Assembly: GCA_950295325.1 (NCBI GenBank)
Contig: OX485804.1
Span: 25,918,001-25,982,000, forward strand
Reading direction: 5' to 3'
Source of the DNA: Polytrichum commune
Lineage: Eukaryota; Streptophyta; Polytrichopsida; Polytrichales; Polytrichaceae
DNA length: 64,000 nucleotides
Below are positions 11,402 through 23,615 of the stretch, in pieces. The translations under genes and the position numbers were made by a program. Each line of letters begins with the position of its first letter. Positions within the stretch are counted from its first letter, which is position 1. The notes beneath the pieces were generated by a model. That model was not told the DNA's origin, did no database searches, and was given only the letters and a program-made list of their open reading frames with translations.

Positions 11402-13260
11402 TCACATAAGCAAGTACTACCTACAACCACAAATCTAGGACCTAAGATGCGTCAAAAATTCCAACCAACTCCCCAAAATGTATCCCAAACATAAGCATAC
11501 ACAACATAATTCCATCCGTCACGTCTGGAACCCCCTCCCCCACACACACACACACCCCATCCAATTTGCATGACCAAACTCGCAAAGAGGGAGAGAGGCG
11601 ACGCATTAAGGGACGATTCACCCTTGATCATAGCTACAATACCTATTCGAAGACACCTCCCAAACCTACCCTCTACCAACCTTGTAAAACACGACATGCC
11701 CCTCAACACAATACTCTAACCCCTTACATACTATCAATTCTCATAGACTCGTCCTCACTCACGTACTCTTATTATTCTAGCTCCCTCACATGCTCCTCTC
11801 CAACTCCACCACTTCACTTCCCAAAACCATGAGATGCAATCTTCGGCATCCACAAATGCATATCCTATCCAATTGACATGACAAGGCCGCAGCCACCCAC
11901 CCAATCAAGTTGCCATGGAAACCCTTCACTAGGCCCACAAACCCCAGGCACCCACTAACCTCCCCCACAAGGACTTCCACCATATGTACATGGTCGAGAC
12001 AGTACCTAAAATCACCACCATCCTCTGCATACACCAACACCTCACCATCAGTCAAATACCCATCTTTGAGGAAAATGAAATACTATCTAGAAATCACTCT
12101 ATGACAACAATAACTCCCCCTCACACAAAACCTTAGCCCACTCCACACATCAAGCAAGGTCTTTGTCTCCGAAATTGGAAACAAAACCCCACCACCAATC
12201 CTCTACCACAATCACTCCACTTAGACGTCCCACCGAATAACATTACACCCCCCCCCCCCCCCGCGGGCATGATGTTTTCAGTTGTATGGATGTCTTCGTG
12301 GATCATGGCTAGTACTTTGGTAATCTATTATCTATGTATGTGGTGGATTTGTGGCTCAGTAGCTTGGTTTCTTGTAGTAGGATTATGGTGGGTTGGTGGG
12401 GAATAGGCGTTATTACCTCAATAAGGCTTGGAAGGCTGGAACTAATGTATCATGTGTGTCCATGTGATGATGTGGTGTTGGCGGTGGTGATGTTTGTGGG
12501 TTGGGGTTCACAATGTTTTTCATGGGTATGGTTGTGGGTGGGTGCATTTGGCTATTGCTCATATGAATTGTTGGGGAATATGGGGGATGTGTTGTTCGAG
12601 GGTTTGTTCAGTGATGGCTTCGCCAATGGTGATTTTTTGGTTGATGTGATTGTAGGCGATTGTGGTGTAGGGTTTATGGATATTTGTGATGGGTTGGGGG
12701 GGGGGCATGTATTGGTGTGGTGTGTCATTGAGTAGTGCTTCAAGTCGTCTTAATATGGTTAGGCAATGTGGGTTTAGGTGGCAAGAGAGTTGGTGTTTGC
12801 ATTGTTGTGGTATGGGGCTAAGGGCTATTATGAACACGTATAGATGGTAATGTGGTGAGTACTTTGCTAGGAGGAGACTACGCCTTCAGAGGTGAGGGAG
12901 ATCCATATTAATGTGGACATTTTGGGATATGTAGGGCTTGAAAAAAATTTCTAGGTTCATGTAGTAGGTGCTCGGTATGAAGTATTGTTTTTGCCTTTGA
13001 GTTATTTTTTTTGTGATTTCTTGAGAACTTGTGTAAGTGTGCCCAAGTTGGGTTGCAGGCCACCACCGAGAGAATGAGTGTTTGTAGATCCGTGGTGTAG
13101 ATGGTAGTTTTGGTGATGTTGAAGTGCTTGTGGTGTGTGTTTTTTTGTGTTGTAGAAAGAATGTGAGGCTATGTTGGTACATAGTATATGTGTGAGTTCA
13201 TGAAAATGTGGTGGCATTTGTGGGTTGGGTTGGGTTGGGTGGGGGTGGATTCATAGTTGT
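11100..13260. other. Strand-asymmetric low-complexity block
   Basis: From about 11,100 to 12,245 the plus strand is strongly C/A-rich, with CT and CA dinucleotide runs at about 11,371-11,402. From about 12,263 to 13,260 it is strongly G/T-rich. The switch occurs at a run of 15 C (12,248-12,262) followed by GCGGGC. Frames of up to 133 codons (12,334-12,735) are by-products of composition: they are dominated by V, G, W and L on one strand and by P, T, H and N on the other. I see no long inverted repeat joining the halves by eye. Confidence 0.6.
12248..12262. repeat. Poly-C tract at the skew switch
   Basis: Fifteen consecutive C marking the boundary between the C/A-rich and G/T-rich blocks. Confidence 0.95.
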
Positions 13261-13261
13261 G

Positions 13262-13680
13262 GTTGTGGGCACAAGCACAGTCAAGTACACAACTCCATTA
13301 CCATGCATAGGTTTAAGCGAAAGTGATGCAAAACTATATGCTAACTTCGAATTTTGCGAAGGAAAAAATCATCAACATTTTGAAAACACATTGATCTACA
13401 AAGCCAAACAATTTATGTTGACGAATTAATTTGTAAGAAGTGTCTACATATTTTAGAAGACGGTGCAAGTAATGTGCAAGTAGATATATGGAACACATAA
13501 TTGTCTAATATTTGTTTAAAACATGATAAACTTACATCACATTGATGTTTTTTTTACAATTTATTGTGATTGTGCCCTCAAGTTTATGATGAATTCAAAG
13601 AATATGAAATAAAAATCAAACTCCAAATTATTTGAGGTCATGAAATCTATGTCCATAACCAAATTTAGCCATTACCTTTT
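13262..13680 (+). repeat. Dispersed repeat family R, copy 2
   Basis: Begins near GGGCACAAGCACAGTCAAG and carries AACTTCGAATTTTGCGAAGG, ACATTGATCTACAAAGCC, ATATTTTAGAAGACGGTGCA and GTGCCCTCAAGTTTATGA in the same order as the copies at 8,036-8,484 (inverted) and 17,205-17,640. It continues into a segment (GAGGTCATGAAATCTATG, CCAAATTTAGCC) that copy 3 also has. The peptide frame seen in copy 1 is broken here. Confidence 0.7.
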
Positions 13681-15247
13681 GAGCAATATTTTTAATGATA
13701 ATTTTTGAAGATCTCATCTTGATGTTCTATATCTGAGTACCTAACACAACAATAGATGATGTCACTACTTTTAGGCGTTTGACCAATAAAATGATGGTTT
13801 TAGTATATTGGAGCATTTTTTGGCCGGGGATTCGTGGCACTCATGTATTCTCATTAGTGAGACTTCATTCATCTTTGCATATGAGATGAACCACTTTAGA
13901 CACTTCCATACGTCGTCAGCTCCTTGTCGCCGCTTGACTACAAATCCCATATTGAGTGCACTTCACCTTCAAAGTCTAAAATCTAATATATATGGGAATT
14001 TCCAGTTAGTAAATAACAATTGATTGGAATTTCACTCCAGAAGTGAAACCATTAATGAAGCACGTAATTAACTTGGAGGTCAAAAACATTACAAAATCCT
14101 AATTAACATTGAATTCATAATTTTGTGACTTATCATTTAAAATATCTTTGTCATTCTAATGATAGATTACTGCAAGTGTCCATAAGATGACCAAAATGAA
14201 ACAATGAAGATAGAATATAAAACATATAACAAATAAATATAAAATTTTAGGTAATATAATATAAGGTATAAATAAATGGTATGTTATTTGGAATTAGACT
14301 TGTGAGACAATGTTATGAATCGAATGGGGTATACTCATAAAACCATAAGTTTCTAACTATAGCCAATCTGAATTATTGTAATATTTAATCCTCGTCACAT
14401 ATTATATTATCTTTAAAATCAAATGGTATAAATTCATTATTTTCAAATAAATGTCATTATATAATAATAATATTATTGAATTGATTTTCTGAGTTCACCA
14501 ATCTACCATAAGGTGATATATATTATTTTGACATATTACAAATGTTTGAGCAATCACACCTGTGCAAAATAAATAAATTATGAACAATAAAAAATGTCTA
14601 TGACAACACGTCATAATTATATGTTGCACACGTTGATATCTTGCGATATTTATCAAAATAGTCATGTGGAATTCAAAGCCACATCATGACCTTGGAAACA
14701 ACTCATGAGAGGTTAGAAAACAGGCTTAGAGCATCCAATGCCACATCATTGCCCCTTGCCAACTAATTGATATTTACAAAATAGCTAGTAGTTCACAATA
14801 GCTATGAGCCTAGATGAAAATAGGTCTTACATGCCAACTCGGAGGCGTTTCACTAAAGTAAGCTCCATCTGAGCTTCTTGATGGACTCATCCGATTTTTG
14901 TTACCAGATGACTTTATTGGAGTGCCATGAATCCCCAGCCGCATTTTTTTCCTGTATATTTGACTATGTTTGCTCCCTTGTGTGGATTGTTAGTATGGAG
15001 TTTGTGAATATGATTTTTGGATTACTTTGTGGAGTTAGGAGGTTAAGTATCCAAGTGGGGAAGGGGGTCATCGGTATTATGGTGTGGTGTTTTGTTTGTA
15101 GTAGGGCTAGGGAAGAGATTTAGTAGTGGTTGTGTGATGCTTATGAATTTTAATTTGCATATTTATGATGATGTTCATTAATTCTTTTGGTGTGTGGCTT
15201 TGTGTAGTGACTTTGTGGTGTTGATTGGTGGTAGATTATGTGGGTAA
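13681..15247. other. AT-rich intergenic DNA
   Basis: Very AT-rich, especially 14,100-14,650. No gene, terminal repeat or exon-like block recognised. Confidence 0.5.
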
Positions 15248-15794
15248 TTAAAGAAACAAAATAAAAATCCAAGGGAGACATTTATACTCTTTATTATAGA
15301 AGAAGTAGAGTGTACAAAAGGTACAAAACAAAGGAGCCATTGAAGACTTGCTATATGGTTTCCATGCATTAAGGGTGTTGAATCCATGATGGTGTGTTGA
15401 TGGGTTGTTGTGGAAGCTCAGGAGAGCTTGAAGTGGAGGGAGGGGGGGGGGGTCATTATCAAGGTATTGAAACCTTGTGGATTGGGTGGGGGCAAGTCGG
15501 TGGAGGAGTACCAGAGCAACAATGGAAAACCCATTGACATGCAGAGGTTTGATTATTAAAATTTGAGCTATTGTTTTGAAGAATGCTTGGAAGGTTGGCG
15601 TTGTGGTGGGTGATGGTTGTCCTAGATATTTTGAGGCCCTGGTTCGTATGGTTGTTGATGGTGGTGGTGAGGGTGCCAAATTTCTCATCCAACTTGTCTT
15701 CAAGTTCCTTGATGGTTTGAGCAAGGTGTTTCTCCATGATGAGAGGGTTGGTGTTAGTGGCGTCACTCATGGCTCTTACTTTGTCTGCGAGCAC
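15248..15794 (-). pseudogene. Possible retroelement gag relic
   Basis: The minus strand is C/A-rich and reads as two overlapping frames (15,459-15,794 and 15,248-15,766). The upstream frame has a polar, helix-prone segment (METHIONINE-start region near 15,700 with KHLAQTIKELEDKLDEKF) of the kind seen near the N-terminus of plant retrotransposon Gag proteins; it then runs into Pro/Thr/Asn-rich sequence. If one protein is represented, a frameshift lies around 15,600. No zinc knuckle or protease motif is visible, so this is only a suggestion. Composition alone could create such frames. Confidence 0.25.
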
Positions 15795-17204
15795 TTTCTC
15801 TTATATGTGCATGCATGGGCGAGGCGGATTGCCATTTTGTTGGGGTATGTGCCTTTATTATTTCCTTGGTGAGGAATGCAGTCTACACGGTGGCCAATCA
15901 TGTAAGTCAATTTATGAAGCCATTTTGTATGAACTACGGTGTTGAGACATTGTACATGGCACCAACCCACTTGTGTTGAGGGGTCTCAATATATGGCCAA
16001 ATACCCAATTTATACAAGCTTTACCAAATTCATTATACATATTTATAATTTGAAAGTCTTGTGTAGGTATTCGCCAAGTCATGATTCCTTGGTTGGTTGA
16101 GGGAGGGTGTTTGCATTAAGACGGTCCGGGTTCGTAGATAGTGTTACTTTTGACATGATTAACTAAAATTGAAAGTATGTGACTCCAATATGCTAGCTTT
16201 TGCTTGGGGAGGCCCATTTTGGGCCCTTTAGAAGCTTAGATGTTAACTTAAAGTGACTTGGTTGATCTCCCATGGGCTCACTATCCATACCCTTGGTGTC
16301 CACATGCAAGGAGTGATGAAGATTTGTCATGTTAAATGGTGGTCCAATCCACCAATTGATTGTTAAAAAATGTTGTTCCACAATTGATAGACCCACCAAA
16401 AATCCACATTCAGTTCATCCTTTCTCCTTAGCGATGTTAGTTTTACATCTTGTTTTGTTTTTGGTTCAAGTTCCTACGTTTGCCTTCAACAACGGCTAGC
16501 AGGGTGCAACTTCAAGGCTTTGGCACATGTGCACTTGAAACACCTACATTTTAAACTCTAATCCAAAACTAGTTGATCGTGCATGCATGCATACAAAGGG
16601 TAAAGTAGTTTTACATCTAATTTCATTGTCCTTTAGGACGTGACCATGCATGCTTAACAAAAATACACTCTATTCACTTCGGCCTCCTCTAGGAGAGTGG
16701 AGATCTTCTTCTTCTTCTTCTTTCATAGATGTACTCAAACCAGATGCATACTCTTCAACCAACACTATGTACAAGGGGAATACATTTAAAGGCCCCAAGT
16801 TGTGGTACATATATTGGTTTTGGTGCAAGGTTGGTTCTAGGTATGCGTACCTTAAGCGCATCCAAAACCATATTTCACCAACTAATTCGTTGGACCAAAC
16901 GCCATGACCTCAAGAAAATTGGGTGGTAGTGGCGTTGACAATAGGGAGACATAAGGTATGCGGTTGTTATTCAATTGGTTTTGTTAGACACTTATCTTTG
17001 GTTGGTGTCTGGTAAGGTGTGGATCAAAGAACAAACATCATAAAGACACATTTTCAAAAGAGATTGGATTACGTTGTCAATTTTTATCCACTACTCCACA
17101 CCCAATAGTGAACACAATTGGGAGGATCAATATATTCAATTTAGGAATCAACAAATATGCACTTCCAAAACCAAAACTAGTTCTCATTTCAGTTGGTGCT
17201 AGTG
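15795..17204. other. Intergenic DNA, no recognisable gene
   Basis: Short frames only. Contains ordinary CTT repeats near 16,708-16,722 and ATGCATGC runs near 16,580. Nothing else could be supported. Confidence 0.45.
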
Positions 17205-17640
17205 CAACAAGGTGCAAGCACAATACACTGGATAAATCTTGAACCATGCAAAGGTTCAAGTGAAATTATGCAAGATTATATACAAACTTCAAATTTTGTG
17301 AAAATAAATCATAAAAATATCAAGAACATATAGGTAATTTAAAAACCAAGCATTTTATGTTGACAAAAACAACTTCAAAAAAATGTATGCATATTCTAGA
17401 CGATGGTGCAAGTGGTGTGCAAGTAGGTGATATTGAACAAGTAGTTGTCTACATCTTGTTCAAAATATGATAAAATGACATTACATCGATGATTGTCTAC
17501 ATTTTCTTTATGATGGCCTGAAGTTTATAAAAAATTCAAGAAGTATGAAGAAATTGAAGGACATAATATTTAAGGTCATGAAATTTATCTCCAAAACCAA
17601 ATTTAGCCTTTCTTTTTTAACATTGCCTCCAATGATAAGT
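17205..17640 (+). repeat. Dispersed repeat family R, copy 3
   Basis: Same landmark order as copies 1 and 2: AAGGTGCAAGCAC, then AACTTCAAATTTTGTGAA, ATTCTAGACGATGGTGCAAG, GTGTGCAAGTAGGTGATATTG, CTGAAGTTTATAA and CCAAATTTAGCC. It has more indels than the others. Direct orientation relative to copy 2. Confidence 0.68.
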
Positions 17641-20139
17641 TTTGACTTACCAACCGGTTTGCTCCCTACTTGCAACTTTGGAAGGTTGTAGTCGGTGTTT
17701 AAGAGACATTATAACATTTTGCATGATAGGTTGAAAACAAAAGCAAGTGGATAGGGAAATGAAAAAGGAAGGTCGTAGGAAGACTATTGCAAGCACTTTA
17801 CTCTTGATGGTGATGGCAATGGCAATCAATCCACAATCATGGTGAAGTTTCGCACATGAAGTTGTTATAGAGTTATGAGATTTAAATCCACATTGCTCTC
17901 GGTTTTAGTAGTGGCCAAAATTGACTTGATTGTCTCAGTTGACAACCACTTGTTGTGATAGGGTTGTGAGCAAGTTGAACATGCCTTGTGTAATTTCCGA
18001 TATTGACTCCTCTTTGCACACACTACCCGCTTACTACTAATCTAGGCTCCGGAAGTATAAGGTATTTGACCTAATGCATGCACTTCGAACTCCACGAACA
18101 ATTTATGAGGATGGATAAGATTAGAAATTGTGTGCAACTATTAGCAAATGTAATTTATTGATGTTGCTAGCTGAAATTACAATCACACTTTAATGCATAA
18201 GTTGCACTTTGGGCGATTGAACACCAACTGCAACCTTCCAGCGTTGCAAGCAAGGAGCAAACCGATTGTCAAAGGTGTAACATGTGTTCCGCCTCACGGA
18301 ATAGCCCATGTGTCGGCCCTTTAGCTGCATTGGAAATGCCGACTCTAGCCTAAAGTTGCAAAATTACATAATATTTTGGGAATGATACAAAACATAATCT
18401 CAGCCCTACCCAACTCTTGCATGAAGTTGAATCATGTTACGAGGGTGTATACCTAGTTGGAAATGATCATCACCATGGCATGCTTATGCATAAGGCATGT
18501 TAGCATAGGGGAGGGGCCCATGTTCAATGTTTGGTTGCGACTTTAGTGTCTTAAAAGTGGACCTATGCCAATTGGAAGGTCAAGTGTCTAGCACCTCATA
18601 AAACATATGCATTGTTTGTGGACCTCCACGACATGAAAATAAATACTCATGACTGATGCATGCAAAATTTATAATGCACACACACTACAATTGTTGTTGT
18701 TGTTGTTGTTGTTGTTGTTCTTCTTCTTCTTCTTATTATTATTATTATTATTATTCTTAGATGTTATGTTCTATTATTTGCTTGAATTCTTAGTGTTATT
18801 TAAATGACTTTGAAGCCCAAAAAACGTTGAAAGTGTTCATATATCCCTCAAACACATGAGCTACCCATACATGACATCTCCATGGGACAAAAACAGGTAC
18901 AAGAGTTACATAGTTGACTAATTCTGTCACAAATGGCTCTATCCCAAACTAACTTACTTCTCATTCATACACTTCTCATATCGAATGGAAACCTATCGTG
19001 TTTTTGAAGACTTAAGTTCAATACACAACAACATGGATGCCCTTGCTTGCAAAGACACACACATTATTCCAATCGCCAAGGTCAACGATGAGTATGTTCA
19101 ATTTTTTCCCTCCTTCACATAAGACGTCCAATGTACAATACGGAAAGTCTCAAACCCATAAATAAATATACAAAAACACGATTTTCCGAACTTGATAATG
19201 CCCGTGTAAATTGTGTATAAGGCCGGACCATGTCTCCTTTAAAGGCTAAAGGTCCACATATGCTAAGTTATACCTATTCAATCAATCCCAACCACTACGA
19301 GCACACTAGAAGTCCACAATGCTGTAGTTGAACACGAGTCTCCCTATATAGTATACATATCACACTTTAACATGTGTTAAAAAAATAAATCTAAAAAACG
19401 GGCTTGTACAAAAGAGCCTTGACATGAAAGTGACAAGTGTGCATGGTGGCTTTGTGCCACGTAAAACGGAAGTTAAGTATCGGTCTCACACTCATCGGCT
19501 CGTCACCAAAGGGAGCAAGATAAGCTTAAGTATAGTCGGCATTTAAAATTGCAAATGGCCCTTGCTTGTACGAACCAACTAGTAAGCTTTTAAACTCCAC
19601 GTCCTTTTGGATGCATAGGCCGTCCATTGTACATTAGTGAGTTTATGATTGCCACTACGGTGAACATGGTGATGACATCCCTTGGAGAGAGAGAGAGAGA
19701 CATGGTGTTATCGTTTATTATGAACGTACCCCTTGTTCATCCCACACAAACGTCTTGGAATTGTGTGCAACATGGAGGGTTGCTTATTTTAGTTGATTTG
19801 ATACCAGGATTAGCTTTCACGACTCTGAATTAGTGTTCTCGAGGTCATGTGAGATGAATCGGTAGGCCTGGAATAGGTTATAACCCTAGTGTTGCTTTTC
19901 TTTCAAGTTGAAGTTGTTAGTCGGATTAGATTCAAAGACCCCGACTAAGTGTACTCTAGGTCGTTTGAGATGGACCGGTAACAAACCTGTAGGGGGTCAA
20001 GATTTATATTGGATGGAGGAGAGGTACACTCGTATACAATAATTCCCTCTCTCTCCATGTGCCATTCCCACTAGGAGGAAATTTTTTGAGAGGATTTGCA
20101 CATGGGAGCAATGGAGGGGGAGAACTGACAGCTAGTTCT
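17641..20139. other. Intergenic DNA, no recognisable gene
   Basis: Only short unrelated frames. Holds a compound microsatellite at 18,691-18,757 and, near 20,020-20,065, the second copy of the short repeat seen at 893-945. Confidence 0.45.
18691..18757. repeat. Compound trinucleotide microsatellite (TTG)n(TTC)n(TTA)n
   Basis: About nine to ten TTG units pass directly into five TTC and then about eight TTA units. The three arrays differ from each other by one base per unit, which suggests stepwise mutation and re-expansion of one array. Confidence 0.93.
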
Positions 20140-20720
20140 AGATGAACCATGGGTACACGACTCCCGTATTACATGGCCTTGATTATGATCATTTTTAATG
20201 CGTGTTAGTCCAATCTCGAGTGATATAATTTGTTTTAATGCAGGAAACTCTTGTAGCACTTCTAACAAAGAATCCAAAAATGTAATTCTACACATGAAAC
20301 GAATATTCCTTGAAGCATATAATTACATTAATAAACTAAGTATATGATTTTTCTAATATATCTACCATAGGCCAAACTACCTAGCTTTTTGGGCTTCTTA
20401 ATCAAATATTTTTATTTTTATTGTAAATAAAACATTGCCAATGACTTTTAATTCTAATTGGAGGCAACTACTCTAGGTAAAATATATTTTCAAAAATTAG
20501 GTGTTTCAATTTTTTATGTATGTTGTGGAGTTTTATATATAAAAATTTCAACACAACTTGTTCTACATCTCATTTTATTTAATTTGGTCTTCACCCAACT
20601 TTTTGGTCCATTTATTTTTTTCTATAATTTGGTAATTTTTTTTACAAAAGCCGTCCTCTAAGCTGTATTAATGTTGATGCCCCTTGCATATAATATGGGA
20701 GTTGTGTACCTAGGGGCACA
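20140..20720 (+). repeat. 580-bp dispersed repeat, copy 1
   Basis: Matches 39,828-40,402 in direct orientation along its whole length. Shared blocks include CAATCTCGAGTGATATAA, AGGAAACTCTTGTAGCACTT, GAATATTCCTTGAAGCA, TCTACATCTCATTT, TTTGGTCTTCACCCAACTTT and GATGCCCCTTGC. No coding potential. The two copies are about 19.7 kb apart with both Sec14 genes between them, so they are more likely independent insertions than LTRs of one element. Confidence 0.8.
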
Positions 20721-23300
20721 TTGTGAGTTCTGCTCATTACAAGGTCCCTCCAGAACAATCACACTTGGATGAATTGTAATGAATTTTCTTGTGACACGTT
20801 TTAATCTCGAAGATGGAGAGATGCCTCATAACATTTTGAAACACATGCAAAGTAGCTATGGAAGTCATCACTTTTTGTGGCGAAAAATCTCCTCGCCATG
20901 TTGCCCATTTCATACCATTCTATGTTAAGCACTATAACTTCCAAATGCTTCCACGTGGATAGTTGAAACAAATTGTGGATTTTACGGACTACTTTGAAGT
21001 AACATCCATACGGTTACAACTAGAAATAACATCCGGGACTTTTCAAAAGCGATTAACCAAAACTTGGACAAGGGTTTCACATGTTTCTTTAGAGAACTTG
21101 AGCAAGTAGGTTTCGGGGTTAGAAACACTATTCAACTCCACATTGTTCCTACTTGACAACAAGTTCAAAGAGGTCGTGATCTCAATCACTAACTAACGTT
21201 GATCTCATCAACTTTGCACATGGTGTAAGCTACCAAGTGTTCACTTATACCCACCATCGCTCTCCAATCAATGAACATTAGTAGAGATAGTCCAATAAGT
21301 CACTATGAAAGTCAACCTCATCTATACCTTGGTAAGTCTTCATCTTTCTAAAGACCTTCACATCGCATTCTCGATCGGATTCTCTTTGGAAATGAATAAT
21401 GAAGTTTTCCTAATCACAACAATTATTAGACTCGAGAGGAGGGGGTATGTTTGTCTTATTCGGTCACTCCTCTTGATCAAACACCGATGTGTAGGAGGCA
21501 TATTATAGCAAAGCTTAATCCAACACTAAAGAGACACATGTCACCAACGGATTGAACGGATGTAGACATCATTTCAAAGCTCAATGGTCAACACAATTGG
21601 GAGCGCTCGTGTGATTGTTTCAACATTAATTGACGAATGATTTCCACATTGACTTCTTATAACCTTTGCATCTCGACCTCGATTTTGAGGTTCAAAATGA
21701 CGATCTTCGAGACTTGAAAGTGCTAGACAAATGACTCGATTCTCAACTCCGATCCAACGATCACAAAAGTTTGTGTGCCGAATTAGTAGTACCCGAACAC
21801 AAGACCACATGCCTTCTACGCGCTTATTATTTATTTTTATTTTTAACCCTACGTACATACGCTCGCACACATTGACTCCTCGCCATGACCGATGCATGTG
21901 ACGTTGGGTGTGTTTGAGAATGTTGGGTATGTAAGAGGGTCTAGATAAAGAGGGAATTTGGAAGGCTTGAGTAGTCGAGACACACTAGGCAAGCTAGCTA
22001 GTCACCCCACTATTTAGTCGTTCCAAATAACAACAACCCCTTGGCCTCGACCATCCAACTATATGCTTATCCTACATTGGTTGTTGCCCACACACTCCAT
22101 GCACCTCCCACGACATGCTTTCGATCGGCTTTCGAGCCCGGGTGGGGTCATGATTGAGGGAGCCAAGAGCCACTTCCGTGGTTAGAATAATGCTTATTTT
22201 TAATGTGGCCGTGAGGTGGCGAGAGGGGGTTCCATTATTGTTACTCCTCTTTGGGACCATGCCGGAACAAAGTGTGGTGTCTTTGGTACAACATCGGACC
22301 CACCTCGCCCCTCACACCTCTTGCAATTGTTGGCATAAGATACACTAGCCTCGCTAGTAGAGTACACTAGTAGAGTACACTCCAAACCAAATACCGTATC
22401 CCACACCACTAATAAAACCCCTCGCTCTCACCTTCGTAACACTCGGATTCCACCTAAAAGCTTTCCTCCCCAAGCCACGAAAATTGAAAAGTGACGCGAG
22501 GTTTGTGGTTGATTCATATGGTCATTAGATTCCACAAAACTTAACCATTAGCTCTAGTCATGTCATGCCTTCGATGATAACTAATTTGATGCTTTGTTGG
22601 GGTTTCATCGAGAAGAAGTCTATGGGCGATGAAAGTAGCTTCTGGCTTTTGGTGAGCCATGTTGCCTGTGCTTTCTCGACCTTCGGATTTGACCGATGTA
22701 AGATCTCCTCCGTTCCTGCCACCACTCATCCACTGCGTTACATTCCCATGTTTTGGATGGGTGAGAAGCGATGGGCTATTTCCCCCCAAATAAACCAATC
22801 ATTTGTTGCCACCTCGGCAATTGTAGACCACATGTTAATTGCATTAATACAAAGGTTTCGTAAACCTAACTTGTAGTGTTAAATTTGGACTACATTTGTT
22901 ATTATTATTATTACATATTTGTAGTTTTAATAATAATTTCTTGATAACAATGGATTCCGGACTCGAGTCCATTGCAAGAGAATACAAATAGAACTAAGTT
23001 AGGGCACTGGAAACTCAAGTTTTCAAAAGGCTTACTGGAGTCTGAAAGATACTTAAAAGCACAATGACATTATTTTTATCATCTACAATTTTCGATCCGT
23101 TTATTGAGAAAATCTAGGAACCGTGAAGATCTTGTGCCGGCTCTTTCTTTGTCTCTTTGCTGCTCTACGAAGGCGTAACCCGAAGTGTAACAGGCATCAA
23201 ACAAGCATCAATTTACCATGTACGAAGAAAGTACATTTCAGATCTAGAATCTAGGAAATGGGAAAATTGCAGCCCGATGAAGGCTGCGAAGCTATCCATT
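20721..23300. other. Intergenic DNA upstream of Sec14-like gene 1
   Basis: No gene recognised. Contains a 2 x 14-bp direct repeat of TAGTAGAGTACACT at about 22,355-22,382. From about 23,100 the sequence becomes GC-richer, consistent with the promoter and leader of the gene starting at 23,616; no convincing TATA box was picked out. Confidence 0.4.
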
Positions 23301-23615
23301 TCCAACGGCACTTCCCATGGCCTACTGGTCGGTGAAGTCTTATGCTCCGATCCCGCAATGCGAGCGCGGGGAGCGAGATCTGAACATGGAGGAGACCGCG
23401 TGACTGCCGCTAACACTCAACGCTGCGTCAAGAATTTCGCGATTTTCGTGAGTTTTCTGCGATTTTCAGGTTACAAGAAGAGCCGCGAGGCGCAGATCGG
23501 TTTTGGTCGAGTAGTGGCTGGCAGCGTTGCATTAGAGTTGCTGGAGTCCTCTGTGGACCAGGTTCGGTGAAGAACTCGGGGGGAGTGAATTCAGATTGCG
23601 GCGGCGAATTGAAAG

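Noticed and set aside
12334-12735. 133-codon plus-strand frame
   Set aside because: It lies wholly in the G/T-rich block; its V, G, W, L-dominated composition follows from base skew and it matches nothing.
23157-23570. 137-codon frame upstream of Sec14-like gene 1
   Set aside because: In the GC-rich leader region; no family resemblance and no counterpart upstream of gene 2.
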